A DNA stretch of 64,000 nt from Verrucomicrobiota bacterium (GTDB lineage: Bacteria; Verrucomicrobiota; Verrucomicrobiia; Verrucomicrobiales; Akkermansiaceae): the NCBI GenBank assembly GCA_004293445.1, contig RDYP01000010.1, positions 1 through 64,000 on the forward strand, read 5' to 3'. Shown here piece by piece: positions 17,546-26,142 of this stretch. The stretch's first letter is position 1. Every line of letters starts with the position of its first letter. The notes below the pieces were generated by a model, which was given only the letters and a program-made list of their open reading frames with translations, made no database searches and had not been told where the DNA came from. A program made the position numbers and the translations under genes.

Positions 17546-19093
17546 TCAGCCCAGCCACTCGAGAATGGCCTCGGCGGACTTTTGCGAGATGCCTGGCAAG
17601 GCGGCGATCTCCTCCACCCCTGCCTTGCGAATCCGCTCCACGCTGCCGAATTTCGCCAATAGCGCCTGCTTCTTTTTCGGCGAAATCGCCGGACAGTCGT
17701 CGAGCAAGCTCTCCTTCATCCGCCGCCGATACAGCAGAGCGTTGTAGCCATTTGCAAAGCGGTGCGCCTCGTCCCGGATCCGCTGCAACAGTTTCAGCGC
17801 GCCCCGATCGTGCGGGATCAGCAGCGGCTCGCTCTCGCCCGGGAAGAACACTTCCTCGCGCTGCTTCGCCAGACCGATCACTGGCAGCTCGTGCAGCCCG
17901 AGTTGACGAAGCTCCCGCAGCGCCGAGGAAAGCTGGCCCTTGCCACCGTCGACGATCACGAGGTCGGGCAGCACGATCTTCGCGCGTCCGTCTTTCGCAA
18001 GGCGGCGCTGGATTTCCACCGGATCCTCCTGCGACTCCGCGAGCTCGGGATTGGCGGCGAGATTCTCGACCAAAATCCGAGAGTATCGGCGGCGAATCAC
18101 CTCCGCCATCGACGCGAAGTCGTCCTGTCCTTCGACCGTACGAATCCGGTAGCGCCGATAGTTTTGATTGTCCGGCGCGCCCGCAGTGAAGCGGACCATC
18201 GATGCCACGATGTGGTTCGATGACACGTTGGAGATATCGAAGCACTCCATCACCCGCGGCGGCCCCGGCAAACCAAGCGCCTCGCCCAGGTCGGCCAGAT
18301 CTTCCGTCGGCTTCACCGTCGTCGGTACCCCACGGCCACGGGTGAACTGGCGGGTCGGATTGAGCGTCTTCCGCAGGTTGTCCACCACATCGCGCAACAA
18401 GGCCGCCTTTTCGAAATCCAGCCTCGCCGCAGCCGCCGTCATCTCCTGCTCCAGGTCGGTGAAAATTTCGCGGCGACCCTTGCCTTCCAGCACCCGACAG
18501 GCCTCCTCGATCCTTTCCAAATACGCCTCGCGGGTGATCCGTAGCATGCAGGGCGCGGCACAGTTGCGAATGATGTCGGCATTACAATGCTTGTAGTCGT
18601 TGTCCCCCGGATTCAAGGGCCGGCAGGCACGCAGGCCAAAGCCGCGATTCAGCCACGAAATCGTCGCCCGCAAGGCCCCGGAGTGGGCAAAGGGGCCGAA
18701 GTAACGCGCCCCGTCTTCCTTCCTCATCCGAGTCAGCACGAAACGCGGCCACGGCTCGGAGGGCTGGATCTTTACCAGCAGGAAACGCTTGTCGTCCCGG
18801 AAAGCGACATTGTAGCGCGGGCGGTAGTCCTTGATCAGCTTGCCTTCCAAAAGCAGCGATTCGGCCTCGTTGCGGACCGTGTGAAATTCAAAATCGGCGA
18901 TGCTGTCGATCAGTGCCCGCGTTTTCAAATCGGCGCGGGTCTTGCGGGAGGCGAGAAAGTAAGAGGACATCCGCTTCCGCAAATCCCGCGCCTTGCCGAC
19001 GTAAATGATCGAGCCGAGGCGATCCTTCATCAGGTAAACCCCCGGTTGATGGGGAACCTCTCTCAGCTTCTCTTTCAATCCCGCCGCAGCCAC
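17546..19093 (-). CDS. uvrC: UvrABC excinuclease subunit C
   Basis: The 515-aa protein starts at a GTG and has the UvrC order: GIY-YIG nuclease (GVYLMKD...IIYVGKARDLRKR, about 18-42), the Cys-rich block CNADIIRNCAAPC (about 168-180), a UvrB-interacting helix pair (about 200-235), an RNase H-like nuclease with ECFDISN and VDGGKGQ, and a C-terminal helix-hairpin-helix pair. It makes both incisions in nucleotide excision repair. It is about 100 residues shorter than the E. coli protein, mostly in the linker and C-terminal parts, which is common. Confidence 0.96.
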   Translation of the reverse strand: MAAAGLKEKLREVPHQPGVYLMKDRLGSIIYVGKARDLRKRMSSYFLASRKTRADLKTRALIDSIADFEFHTVRNEAESLLLEGKLIKDYRPRYNVAFRDDKRFLLVKIQPSEPWPRFVLTRMRKEDGARYFGPFAHSGALRATISWLNRGFGLRACRPLNPGDNDYKHCNADIIRNCAAPCMLRITREAYLERIEEACRVLEGKGRREIFTDLEQEMTAAAARLDFEKAALLRDVVDNLRKTLNPTRQFTRGRGVPTTVKPTEDLADLGEALGLPGPPRVMECFDISNVSSNHIVASMVRFTAGAPDNQNYRRYRIRTVEGQDDFASMAEVIRRRYSRILVENLAANPELAESQEDPVEIQRRLAKDGRAKIVLPDLVIVDGGKGQLSSALRELRQLGLHELPVIGLAKQREEVFFPGESEPLLIPHDRGALKLLQRIRDEAHRFANGYNALLYRRRMKESLLDDCPAISPKKKQALLAKFGSVERIRKAGVEEIAALPGISQKSAEAILEWLG

Positions 19094-19188
19094 GCCCGAA
19101 TGGAAATCGCGGAAGCCGAATCCGCAACCCGCAATCCGCTCCCACGCTTGCTTCGCCGCGGCACGCCGCTAGGGTCCTCCCCGGTCCC

Positions 19189-20019
19189 ATGAAGCGCATC
19201 CCGAAATTTCCCGTCGCATTCCTGCTCGCCACCGCCAGCGCCCATGCCGCCGGCGAAGAAGCCGCAGCCGCCGAGCGGCCCATCGATCTGATGCAGATTT
19301 TCAATGATGGCGGCATCATGATGTATCCCCTCGCCCTCCTCTCTCTGGCCGCGGTGGTGATGATCCTGCTTTTCCTGCTCACCATCCGCCGCAACGCCGT
19401 CGTCAGCGATCGATTCATGAACAACGCCGAGGCCCTGATCCGCAAACGCGACTTCCTCGGCCTCGTCGCCTACTGCAATCGCCAAAACGAATGCATGGCG
19501 CGCATCGCCCAAAAATCCTTGGAGTTCATGACGAAAAACAGCGCCGCCACCTTCAGCGATGTCCGCGAAGTGGCCGAGGCCGAAGGCTCCCGGCAAGTCG
19601 GCATGCTCAGTTCGCGCATCACCTACCTCGCGGACGTCGGCTCCGTCGCCCCGATGGTCGGCCTGCTCGGGACCGTGCTGGGCATGATAAAATCCTTCAT
19701 CAACATCTCCACCGGCGGCTTCGAAGGTGCGCGCCAGATGAAACTCGCCGATGGCGTTTCGGAGGCCCTGATCACCACCGCCGCAGGCCTCATGGTTGGC
19801 ATTCCGGCACTCGTCTTCTACTCCATCTTCCGAGGCCGGGTGCAGAAATACATCGCCGAACTGGAAGCGGCCAGCACCCACTTCATGGCCACCCTTCACT
19901 CTCAAATCCAGCGCCAGGCCAGCCCGGCCCAAAGCCAGCCCGCCAGCCGCCGCGAAGACTTCGCCCTGCCCGTCCACTCCCCGCTCAGCGACGATCGCCC
20001 GGACCTCCACGGCATCTGA
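19189..20019 (+). CDS. exbB: MotA/TolQ/ExbB proton channel family protein
   Basis: The 276-aa inner-membrane protein has an N-terminal signal-like segment ending near SAHAAG, a helix at about residues 45-68, a cytoplasmic loop, and the conserved ExbB/TolQ double-helix region (VGSVAPMVGLLGTVLGMIKSF; GLMVGIPALVFYSIF) at about 145-230. ExbB pentamers with ExbD dimers harvest proton-motive force to energise envelope processes. It is the first gene of an exbB-exbD-TPR operon. Whether it serves a TonB- or Tol-type system cannot be told from this window. Confidence 0.92.
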   Translation: MKRIPKFPVAFLLATASAHAAGEEAAAAERPIDLMQIFNDGGIMMYPLALLSLAAVVMILLFLLTIRRNAVVSDRFMNNAEALIRKRDFLGLVAYCNRQNECMARIAQKSLEFMTKNSAATFSDVREVAEAEGSRQVGMLSSRITYLADVGSVAPMVGLLGTVLGMIKSFINISTGGFEGARQMKLADGVSEALITTAAGLMVGIPALVFYSIFRGRVQKYIAELEAASTHFMATLHSQIQRQASPAQSQPASRREDFALPVHSPLSDDRPDLHGI

Positions 20020-20025
20020 CAGGCC

Positions 20026-20442
20026 ATGAAATTCCGCAAACCATCGCTCGAACCGGCCGGCATGCAGCTCGCGCCGATGATCGACATCGTGTTCCTCCTG
20101 CTGATTTTCTTCATCGTCACCTGGCAGTTCTCACGCTCCGAGACCGAGATGAAAATCTCCGTCCCCAGCTCGCAGGAAGGCGCCGACCCGAAACGGGTCA
20201 TCGGCGAGATCATCGTCAACGTCCGCGTCAGCGGCGAGGTCGTGGTCGAAGGCCAGGTCATGACCCAGGCCAAACTGAAGGAAAAACTCACAGCCATCGC
20301 CCGTCAGCACAAGAACCAGCCGATCCGCCTGCGCGGCGACGCCGACTGCGCTTACCAAACCATCGTCGAAGTGATCGACACCTGCCAAAAAGCCGGCATC
20401 TGGAACATCTCTTTCGCCACCCAGCGCAAAAAGACCGAGTAG
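20026..20442 (+). CDS. exbD: ExbD/TolR family biopolymer transport protein
   Basis: The 138-aa protein has one membrane helix near the N-terminus (APMIDIVFLLLIFFIVTWQF, containing the family's proton-path Asp) and a periplasmic domain ending in the conserved VIDTCQKAGIWNISFAT stretch. It starts 6 bp after the exbB stop. Together they form the proton-driven motor unit. Confidence 0.93.
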   Translation: MKFRKPSLEPAGMQLAPMIDIVFLLLIFFIVTWQFSRSETEMKISVPSSQEGADPKRVIGEIIVNVRVSGEVVVEGQVMTQAKLKEKLTAIARQHKNQPIRLRGDADCAYQTIVEVIDTCQKAGIWNISFATQRKKTE

Positions 20443-20506
20443 CCAGGCGACCTCGCGAACAAAACGTCGTCTTGGCAAATCCGCCGTCGGGGGTGATGGT
20501 CGGCCC

Positions 20507-22897
20507 GTGGTGACGATCCGATCCGTTCTCTGCCTGCTCGCCGCCGGCACCGTGCTTGCCCAGAACGCCCCTCCCCGTGCCGGGGTGGTGGACCCCACAC
20601 TGCAATCCGATCCCGGTCAGGACTGGTATCAACACGGACGCAATCTCTACGAAGCCGCCAAGCGAGGCTCCGACAACGATCAGCGCCTTGAGGATTTCGC
20701 CCAAGCGATCGATGTCCTGTCGCGCTACCTCCAGCGTTACCCCGATCACCCGAACTCCGAGGCGGCCGCTTGGTACTTGGGCGAAAGCTACTACGGCGCG
20801 GGCCGCATCGACGACGCCAAGCGCAGCTTCCACGCCCTTCTCCAACGCCAGCCCAAAGGTCGCTACGCCGCCGCCGCCGCCTACCGCCTTGCCGCCGACT
20901 ATTTCAACAACCGCCAATACGCCCTGGCAGCGCCGCTCTTCGAACGCATGGCGGCCGCAGCCACTGTCAGTTCAGAGCGCCACCGCGGCATGTTCCACGC
21001 CGCCTTTTCCTACGAACTCCACGGCCGGACCCGCGAAGCCATCAGCTGCCACCGCAAGGTGCTCGCCGATCCCACCGGATCGAATCCTTTCCTCCACCGC
21101 AGCCAGCTCTCGCTAGGCCGCCTGCTCGCCCGCACCGGAAAATCCGACGAAGCCCTGCCCATGCTCGATCAGGTCGTGATGTCCCGCAGCGGCCCCGAAC
21201 TCCGCGGCCCCGCCGCCATCGAGGCCGGTACCATCGCCGCCAAACAAGGCAAGCCGGAGCTTTCCGACAGATACCTGATCCCCGTCCTCACGACCCCCGG
21301 CATGGAGGCCTATCGGCCCGATGCCCAGATCGCGCTGATGGCCGCGCGCTTCGATCGCAAGAAGCACCGCGAAGTCATCGATATCTTCCGCCGCAGCTCG
21401 GAAAAAGCCCAAGGCGAACGCGAGGCCAGCCGCCTGATGCTCGCCGCGAAATCTTACATGGCCCTCCAGCGCAACGTGGAGGCGCTCGAACTCTTCCGCG
21501 AAATCGAGAAGCTGATGCTGGCAAACAGCAGCCACGCCTTCGAAGCCAACTTCCTCCGACTCCTCTGCTTCTATCGCATCGAAGGCCGCCACGTCCCGGA
21601 GCAGGTCGACGCCTTCCTCGACCTCTACCGTCCGAAACGCCCGCGCGATCCCAAAATTCATACCGCCCTGCTCATGAAGGCGGAAACCTTGATGGACGCC
21701 AAACAAGTGGTCGAAGCCGCCAAGGTCTATGGTGAAATCGACGCCTCGCTGCTCACCGCCGAGAACCGCTCCGGCCTCCTCTTCAAACGCGCCTGGTGCC
21801 TCGCCGCAAGCGAGGACCCCCAAGCCGCCATCCGCGCCTTCGGCGAATTCATCAAAGCCTACCCCGACGACCCGCGCGTCCCGCAGGCCCTCGTGCAGCG
21901 GGCAAAAGCACATCGCGACATCGGCGAGCACAATAAGGCCCTTGCCGACTACGACCAACTGATCGCTGGCGATGCCAAGAACGAATTCCACGCCCTCGCC
22001 CTGCTCGAATCCGCCGACATCTGCAAACAGCAGAACAGCCTCCCCGACATGATTTCGCGCTACCGGAACTTTCTCGAAAAGTTCCCGTCTGCCACCCCGA
22101 CGCGCAGGGCCAAGGCCAGCTACTGGCTCGCCTGGGGGCTGATCAAAACCGAACGGGTCAAAGAGGCCCTGACCCACGCTGAAACCGCCCGCACGCTCGA
22201 CGCCAAGACCTATGGCAAGAATGCCGGAGCCCTGCTCGCCCTCGGCCACTGGACCCTTCAAGCGCCCGACCCGACCTGTGCGGAAGTCGATCGAGGCATC
22301 GAGGAGGACTTCGTCGCAAATCTCCCCGACCCCCTCATTTCGTGGGCCGCCATGCAGGCCTTCAATGCCAACCGTTTCGAGCAGGCGGCCCGATTCTTCG
22401 CGCTGATCGCCGATACGGACGAACCTCGCAGCACGCCGAAAGAAACCTGGCGCTACCTCGGCAAATCCCTCATCGCCGCGGGCAAACCAGAGGCCGCCTT
22501 GGCACCCGTCGAACACGCACTGGCAGTCGAGGACAACCCCGCATGGAAAGCCGATGGGCTGCTCGACAAGGCCACCGCTCTGCTCGCCCTCGGCCGCGAC
22601 GCGGAGGCGATGACCAGCGTCGAGGAATGCCAGCTCCTCCGCCCGGAAGGCCGGGTCAACTCGGAGATCCGCCTGCTCAAAGGCGACATTTTCATGAAGC
22701 GGGGCCAAGCCGAGGAAGCCGCCAAGGACTACGTTTCGGTGGTCGAATTCCTCGACGACAACGACACCGTTCTCAAGCCCAAGGCCCTTTGGAAAATCGA
22801 GCAGGCACTGGAGAAAAAAAAGGACCGCGAGGGCGCCAAAGATTACCGCCAACGTCGCCTCGAACTCTACCCCGATTGGCGCCCCCCCGCTCCCTAA
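20507..22897 (+). CDS. Secreted TPR-repeat protein of the exbB-exbD operon
   Basis: The 796-aa protein begins with a signal peptide (VTIRSVLCLLAAGTVLA, GTG start; a second GTG follows directly) and is otherwise a long run of tetratricopeptide-type helical pairs, for example the YPDHPNSEAAAWYLGESYY, YPDDPRVPQALVQRAKAHR and FPSATPTRRAKASYWLAW units. It has no enzymatic motif. A large periplasmic TPR scaffold after ExbB/ExbD suggests it organises or links the motor to outer-membrane or peptidoglycan partners. The final codons contain a C7 tract (22882-22888). It is convergent with bioD. Confidence 0.85.
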   Translation: MVTIRSVLCLLAAGTVLAQNAPPRAGVVDPTLQSDPGQDWYQHGRNLYEAAKRGSDNDQRLEDFAQAIDVLSRYLQRYPDHPNSEAAAWYLGESYYGAGRIDDAKRSFHALLQRQPKGRYAAAAAYRLAADYFNNRQYALAAPLFERMAAAATVSSERHRGMFHAAFSYELHGRTREAISCHRKVLADPTGSNPFLHRSQLSLGRLLARTGKSDEALPMLDQVVMSRSGPELRGPAAIEAGTIAAKQGKPELSDRYLIPVLTTPGMEAYRPDAQIALMAARFDRKKHREVIDIFRRSSEKAQGEREASRLMLAAKSYMALQRNVEALELFREIEKLMLANSSHAFEANFLRLLCFYRIEGRHVPEQVDAFLDLYRPKRPRDPKIHTALLMKAETLMDAKQVVEAAKVYGEIDASLLTAENRSGLLFKRAWCLAASEDPQAAIRAFGEFIKAYPDDPRVPQALVQRAKAHRDIGEHNKALADYDQLIAGDAKNEFHALALLESADICKQQNSLPDMISRYRNFLEKFPSATPTRRAKASYWLAWGLIKTERVKEALTHAETARTLDAKTYGKNAGALLALGHWTLQAPDPTCAEVDRGIEEDFVANLPDPLISWAAMQAFNANRFEQAARFFALIADTDEPRSTPKETWRYLGKSLIAAGKPEAALAPVEHALAVEDNPAWKADGLLDKATALLALGRDAEAMTSVEECQLLRPEGRVNSEIRLLKGDIFMKRGQAEEAAKDYVSVVEFLDDNDTVLKPKALWKIEQALEKKKDREGAKDYRQRRLELYPDWRPPAP

Positions 22898-22920
22898 AGT
22901 CGGCAGGATTTCGCAAAGGC

Positions 22921-23550
22921 TCAGACCGCGAGAAAGGGCTCCACATCGAGGAAATCCTGACCGTGGATGATCTCGGCCAGGATGGGGACACCGGTCAGCT
23001 GCTCCAGCATCCCCTTGTTCGTGATCGATGCCGTATCCAACTCATCGGACAACTGGTTTAACACCAGCCCCGCGACCTTCAGCCCGCGGGCGCGGATGGC
23101 CTCAACGGTGAGAATGCTGTGATTCAGCGCTCCCAGCCGGTTTCCGACGACGACGATCACCGGCAGGCCGAAGTCCACCGCTAGGTCCGCCATGTCGTAT
23201 CCCTCGGCCAGCGGCACGCGCCAACCTCCAGCCCCCTCGACCACCACCACCGCATGCTCGGCGGAAAATCGCCGGAAATCCTCCCGCAAGGCTGCCGGGT
23301 CGACGGGCCGATTCTCCAGCATCCCCGCAACGAGGGGCGCGACCGACGCCTTGAGCCACAGCGGGTTCACCCGATCGGGATCCAGCCCGCCCGATGCCTC
23401 GGCCAGCAGCAAGGCATCGTCACGCTCGCCACAACACACCGGCTTGTAACCCGCCGCCGCGATCCCCTCGGCACGGAGCGCCGCAACCAGCAGGCAGGAA
23501 AACCAAGTCTTGCCCGCGTTTGTATCCGTTCCGGTGACGAAAAAACTCAT
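22921..23550 (-). CDS. bioD: ATP-dependent dethiobiotin synthetase
   Basis: The 209-aa protein starts MSFFVTGTDTNAGKTW, the BioD P-loop, and has the family's GYKPVCCG, VVVEGAGGWRVPL and VIVVVGNRLGALNH motifs. BioD closes the ureido ring of dethiobiotin from 7,8-diaminopelargonate, CO2 and ATP. Nine residues upstream (to 23577) are excluded because the family begins at MSFFV. It stands alone here; other bio genes are not in the window. Confidence 0.95.
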   Translation of the reverse strand: MSFFVTGTDTNAGKTWFSCLLVAALRAEGIAAAGYKPVCCGERDDALLLAEASGGLDPDRVNPLWLKASVAPLVAGMLENRPVDPAALREDFRRFSAEHAVVVVEGAGGWRVPLAEGYDMADLAVDFGLPVIVVVGNRLGALNHSILTVEAIRARGLKVAGLVLNQLSDELDTASITNKGMLEQLTGVPILAEIIHGQDFLDVEPFLAV

Positions 23551-23631
23551 GCCGGGAGACAAAACCAGCAGACCCACCCGGCAAACAACAAAGAGTCCGC
23601 CGGGAACGATTCCCGCTCGCCGCAGGTAGCG

Positions 23632-23793
23632 CTACTCCGGTTCAGGCACGATGATCGCGCGCGGGTACTTCGCACCCGGCACCACCAATTCCCCCTGCTC
23701 ACGCAAGTGCTCCCTAATCAGGAACCAGATCGCGGTCGCTAGAAGCAGCGACGCGATCTTGGGCACCAGGTTCTTTCGGAACGCCTTTTTCAT
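23632..23793 (-). CDS. Mini CdaR/YbbR-like membrane protein overlapping cdaA
   Basis: The 53-residue frame reads MKKAFRKNLVPKIASLLLATAIWFL and continues with a short charged tail. The basic N-terminus followed by one membrane helix is what begins CdaR (YbbR) proteins, the c-di-AMP cyclase regulators encoded next to cdaA in many bacteria. The extracellular YbbR repeats are missing: only about 26 residues follow the helix. The gene overlaps the 3' end of cdaA by 80 bp in another frame. An ATG at 23805 would add four residues. It could be a minimal cyclase regulator or a decayed remnant. Confidence 0.6.
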   Translation of the reverse strand: MKKAFRKNLVPKIASLLLATAIWFLIREHLREQGELVVPGAKYPRAIIVPEPE

Positions 23794-24553
23794 GGTTGTT
23801 CTCATCAGCGAGGAAAATTTCGGCCATCCGCTCACGGAATTTCACCTCTCCCAAATTCCGCTCGAGCTGACCGTCCATGCAAATCGAGATGGCACCGGTC
23901 TCTTCGCTCACGATCACCGCGATGCAATCCGTCTCCTCCGACACGCCGATCGCCGCACGATGGCGCAGACCGATCGAACGATCGCTCAGCTCCCGCTGAC
24001 TCACCGGGAAGACGCAGGCGGCGGCCGACATCTTCTTGTTGGCGATCACCATGCCCCCATCGTGCAGCGGTGATTTCGGAAAAAAGACGGTCATGGCGAG
24101 TTCGGGCGAGAAGTCCGCATTGAGGGCAACTCCCGTCTCCTCGAAGGGCTTGAGAGCGATGTCCCGCTCGATTGCGAAAAGCGCGCCAATCCGTTTCTTG
24201 GAGAGAGCGATCACCGAGTCTTCAAAATCCTCGAGGAAGTCCAATTGGCTGCGGTTCGAGAACGAAAAAAAGCGGCTGCTCCCCAGCTTCGCCAAGGCAT
24301 TCCGCAACTCCGGCTGGAAAATGATCGGTACTGCGAAGACCAACAACAGGGCGGCACGCGTGATAATCCACGAAATGACCGCAAACTCGAAAAGCCGCAG
24401 CAAGAGGGTGACCGCCACCAGAATCACCACCAGTCCGACCAAGATACGAGCACCCCGGGTGGCGCGGAAGGCGCGGAAAATTTGGTAAATGGCAACGGCG
24501 AGGATGAGGATCTCGATCCCGTCCCGCCAATGGTCGCTGAGGAATTTCCACAT
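23714..24553 (-). CDS. cdaA: Diadenylate cyclase CdaA (c-di-AMP synthase)
   Basis: The 279-aa protein has three N-terminal membrane helices (about 14-80) and a DisA_N cyclase domain (about 100-215). The two catalytic motifs are in place but one is variant: SPLHDGGMVI (165-167 DGG instead of the usual DGA) and GLRHRAAIG (RHR 197-199). CdaA joins two ATP into cyclic di-AMP, which controls potassium and osmotic balance and wall metabolism. The C-terminal 40 residues are charged and overlap the mini-CdaR frame. It follows folP on the same strand, a pairing known from several phyla. Confidence 0.92.
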   Translation of the reverse strand: MWKFLSDHWRDGIEILILAVAIYQIFRAFRATRGARILVGLVVILVAVTLLLRLFEFAVISWIITRAALLLVFAVPIIFQPELRNALAKLGSSRFFSFSNRSQLDFLEDFEDSVIALSKKRIGALFAIERDIALKPFEETGVALNADFSPELAMTVFFPKSPLHDGGMVIANKKMSAAACVFPVSQRELSDRSIGLRHRAAIGVSEETDCIAVIVSEETGAISICMDGQLERNLGEVKFRERMAEIFLADENNHEKGVPKEPGAQDRVAASSDRDLVPD

Positions 24554-24629
24554 ACCGCAGCCACTACTACTCCCGCAAAGCTCAGGCTGTCATGCCCTTT
24601 TCCCAGCCATTTGTCATCCCCACGCCCTC

Positions 24630-25490
24630 TCAAGTCGTGACCGGCGGAGACTCGATCCCGTGCAGGATGGCCTCCGTCATCCTCAGCGCTTCCAGATTCG
24701 GCCGGACGTCGTGCACCCGATGCAGCATCACGCCCGCCTCCCGCGCCCGGGCCGTGAGGGCGACGGTCGGCCAAAGCCGGTCTTCCATCGCATCGCTGCC
24801 GAGCATCCGCGCGATGAAGCTCTTCCTCGACACTCCGAGCAGCAGCGGCCTCCCATCGGGAGCGAGGTCCGCAAGACCGCGCAGCAAGGCAAGATTGTGC
24901 TCCAGGGTCTTGCCGAAACCGATGCCCGGATCAAAGCACAGCGCCTCCGGCTCGATACCTGCCGCGACCAAATTCGCCAGGCGCTCCGCAAAGAACGCGC
25001 GAATGTCCGCGACCACATCATCGTAGCGCGGCGCGAGCTGCATGGTCCGCGGATCGCCCTGCATGTGCATCACCACCACCCCGCAGCCGCGGGAAGCACA
25101 GAGCCCGGCCATTGCGGAATCCGCGAGCAGACCGCTCACGTCGTTCACCACATCCGCCCCGGCAGCTAACGCCGCGGCGGCGACTTCCGCCTTCATCGTA
25201 TCGACCGAAATCCAACCGCCCCACTCGGCACGCAGCGCGGCGATGACTGGCCGGACGCGATCGATCTCTTCTCCGACAGGCACGGCAAGCGCGCCCGGGC
25301 GGGTCGATTCACCACCCACATCAATGATTGCCGCACCTTCCGCGATCATTCGCCGGGCCTGCGCCAGGGCTGAGTCCAGCGCCGCATGACGACCGCCGTC
25401 CGAGAACGAATCCGGAGTCACATTGAGGATGCCCATGATGGCTCCCCGCTGGCTGAGATTGAGCCGATCGCGCGCTGTTTTCCACCACAT
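24630..25490 (-). CDS. folP: Dihydropteroate synthase
   Basis: The 286-aa TIM-barrel enzyme shows the DHPS signatures IMGILNVTPDSFSDGG near the N-terminus, INVGGEST-type IIDVGGESTRPGA, DVVNDVSG, VVMHMQGDPRTMQ, LCFDPGIGFGKT and LLGVSRKSF. It condenses para-aminobenzoate with dihydropterin pyrophosphate in folate synthesis. The frame is open to 25628; MWWKTARDRLNL at 25490 fits the usual length. It is upstream of cdaA with a 76-bp gap. Confidence 0.95.
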   Translation of the reverse strand: MWWKTARDRLNLSQRGAIMGILNVTPDSFSDGGRHAALDSALAQARRMIAEGAAIIDVGGESTRPGALAVPVGEEIDRVRPVIAALRAEWGGWISVDTMKAEVAAAALAAGADVVNDVSGLLADSAMAGLCASRGCGVVVMHMQGDPRTMQLAPRYDDVVADIRAFFAERLANLVAAGIEPEALCFDPGIGFGKTLEHNLALLRGLADLAPDGRPLLLGVSRKSFIARMLGSDAMEDRLWPTVALTARAREAGVMLHRVHDVRPNLEALRMTEAILHGIESPPVTT

Positions 25491-25545
25491 GCCGGAGGGA
25501 AATGGCCACTTGCCCGGCCATCGGCCAAGTCCTAATGTCCCCGCC

Positions 25546-26130
25546 ATGAAGTTCGTCTCCATCCTCACCGCCGCCGCCCTGCTGCTGGTCGGCAGCTCTG
25601 CCGCAGAAGTGCCCGGGCTGGAGGTCAAGGGACCCTACGCCAGCGTGAAGACCAACAAGGACGGGTCCCGCGAGTATTTCTCACGAACCCGCGACATGCG
25701 GACCATCACCAAACAGACCAAAGGTGCCGACGGCACGCTGCGCCTCACCACCGTTTACCGCCTCAGCCCGCAAGGAAATCCGCTGACCTGCGATATCTTC
25801 GACGGCAAGGGCACCCGGCTCTTCAAGTCTCGTTACGGCTACGATCCGAAGCCCGGCCTGACCTATGGTAAGCTGGTCGAGGAGCAGATGTTCGACGCCC
25901 GTGCGAAGCGCACCGACACCGAAGGCCGCGAAATCCCCGTCCGCCGCTTCCTCTACACCTACGACGCGCAGGGCAACCGCAACGCGCCGATTTCCATCAC
26001 CACGATTCCCGGCAAGACCGCCCAAGAAGTCTTCGGCCCGTCGGCGCTTGAGTTCGATCCCTTTGACGGCCGACCACCTGCCGACAATCGCCCGGCAAAT
26101 CCGCGCGCCAAGCCACTCGGCGGCAATTGA
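25546..26130 (+). CDS. Secreted hypothetical protein (194 aa)
   Basis: The product begins MKFVSILTAAALLLVGSSAAEV, a clear signal peptide. The mature part is rich in short beta-like stretches with Tyr, Asp and Gly (for example TVYRLSPQGNPLTCDIFDGKG, shown here only in part; RYGYDPKPGL; FLYTYDAQGNR), resembling RHS/YD-like or MORN-like beta repeats but too short to assign. No function is recognised. The next hypothetical gene begins 12 bp later, so the two are probably cotranscribed. Confidence 0.65.
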   Translation: MKFVSILTAAALLLVGSSAAEVPGLEVKGPYASVKTNKDGSREYFSRTRDMRTITKQTKGADGTLRLTTVYRLSPQGNPLTCDIFDGKGTRLFKSRYGYDPKPGLTYGKLVEEQMFDARAKRTDTEGREIPVRRFLYTYDAQGNRNAPISITTIPGKTAQEVFGPSALEFDPFDGRPPADNRPANPRAKPLGGN

Positions 26131-26142
26131 TCCCCCTCCGCC

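Noticed and set aside
21113-22852. 579-codon minus-strand frame opposite the TPR gene
   Set aside because: Rich in Gly/Glu/Phe from reversed high-GC codons; the TPR repeats on the plus strand explain the region.
22882-22888. C7 tract at the end of the TPR gene
   Set aside because: It is at a 3' end facing a convergent gene, not upstream of a start, so it does not belong to the leader family.
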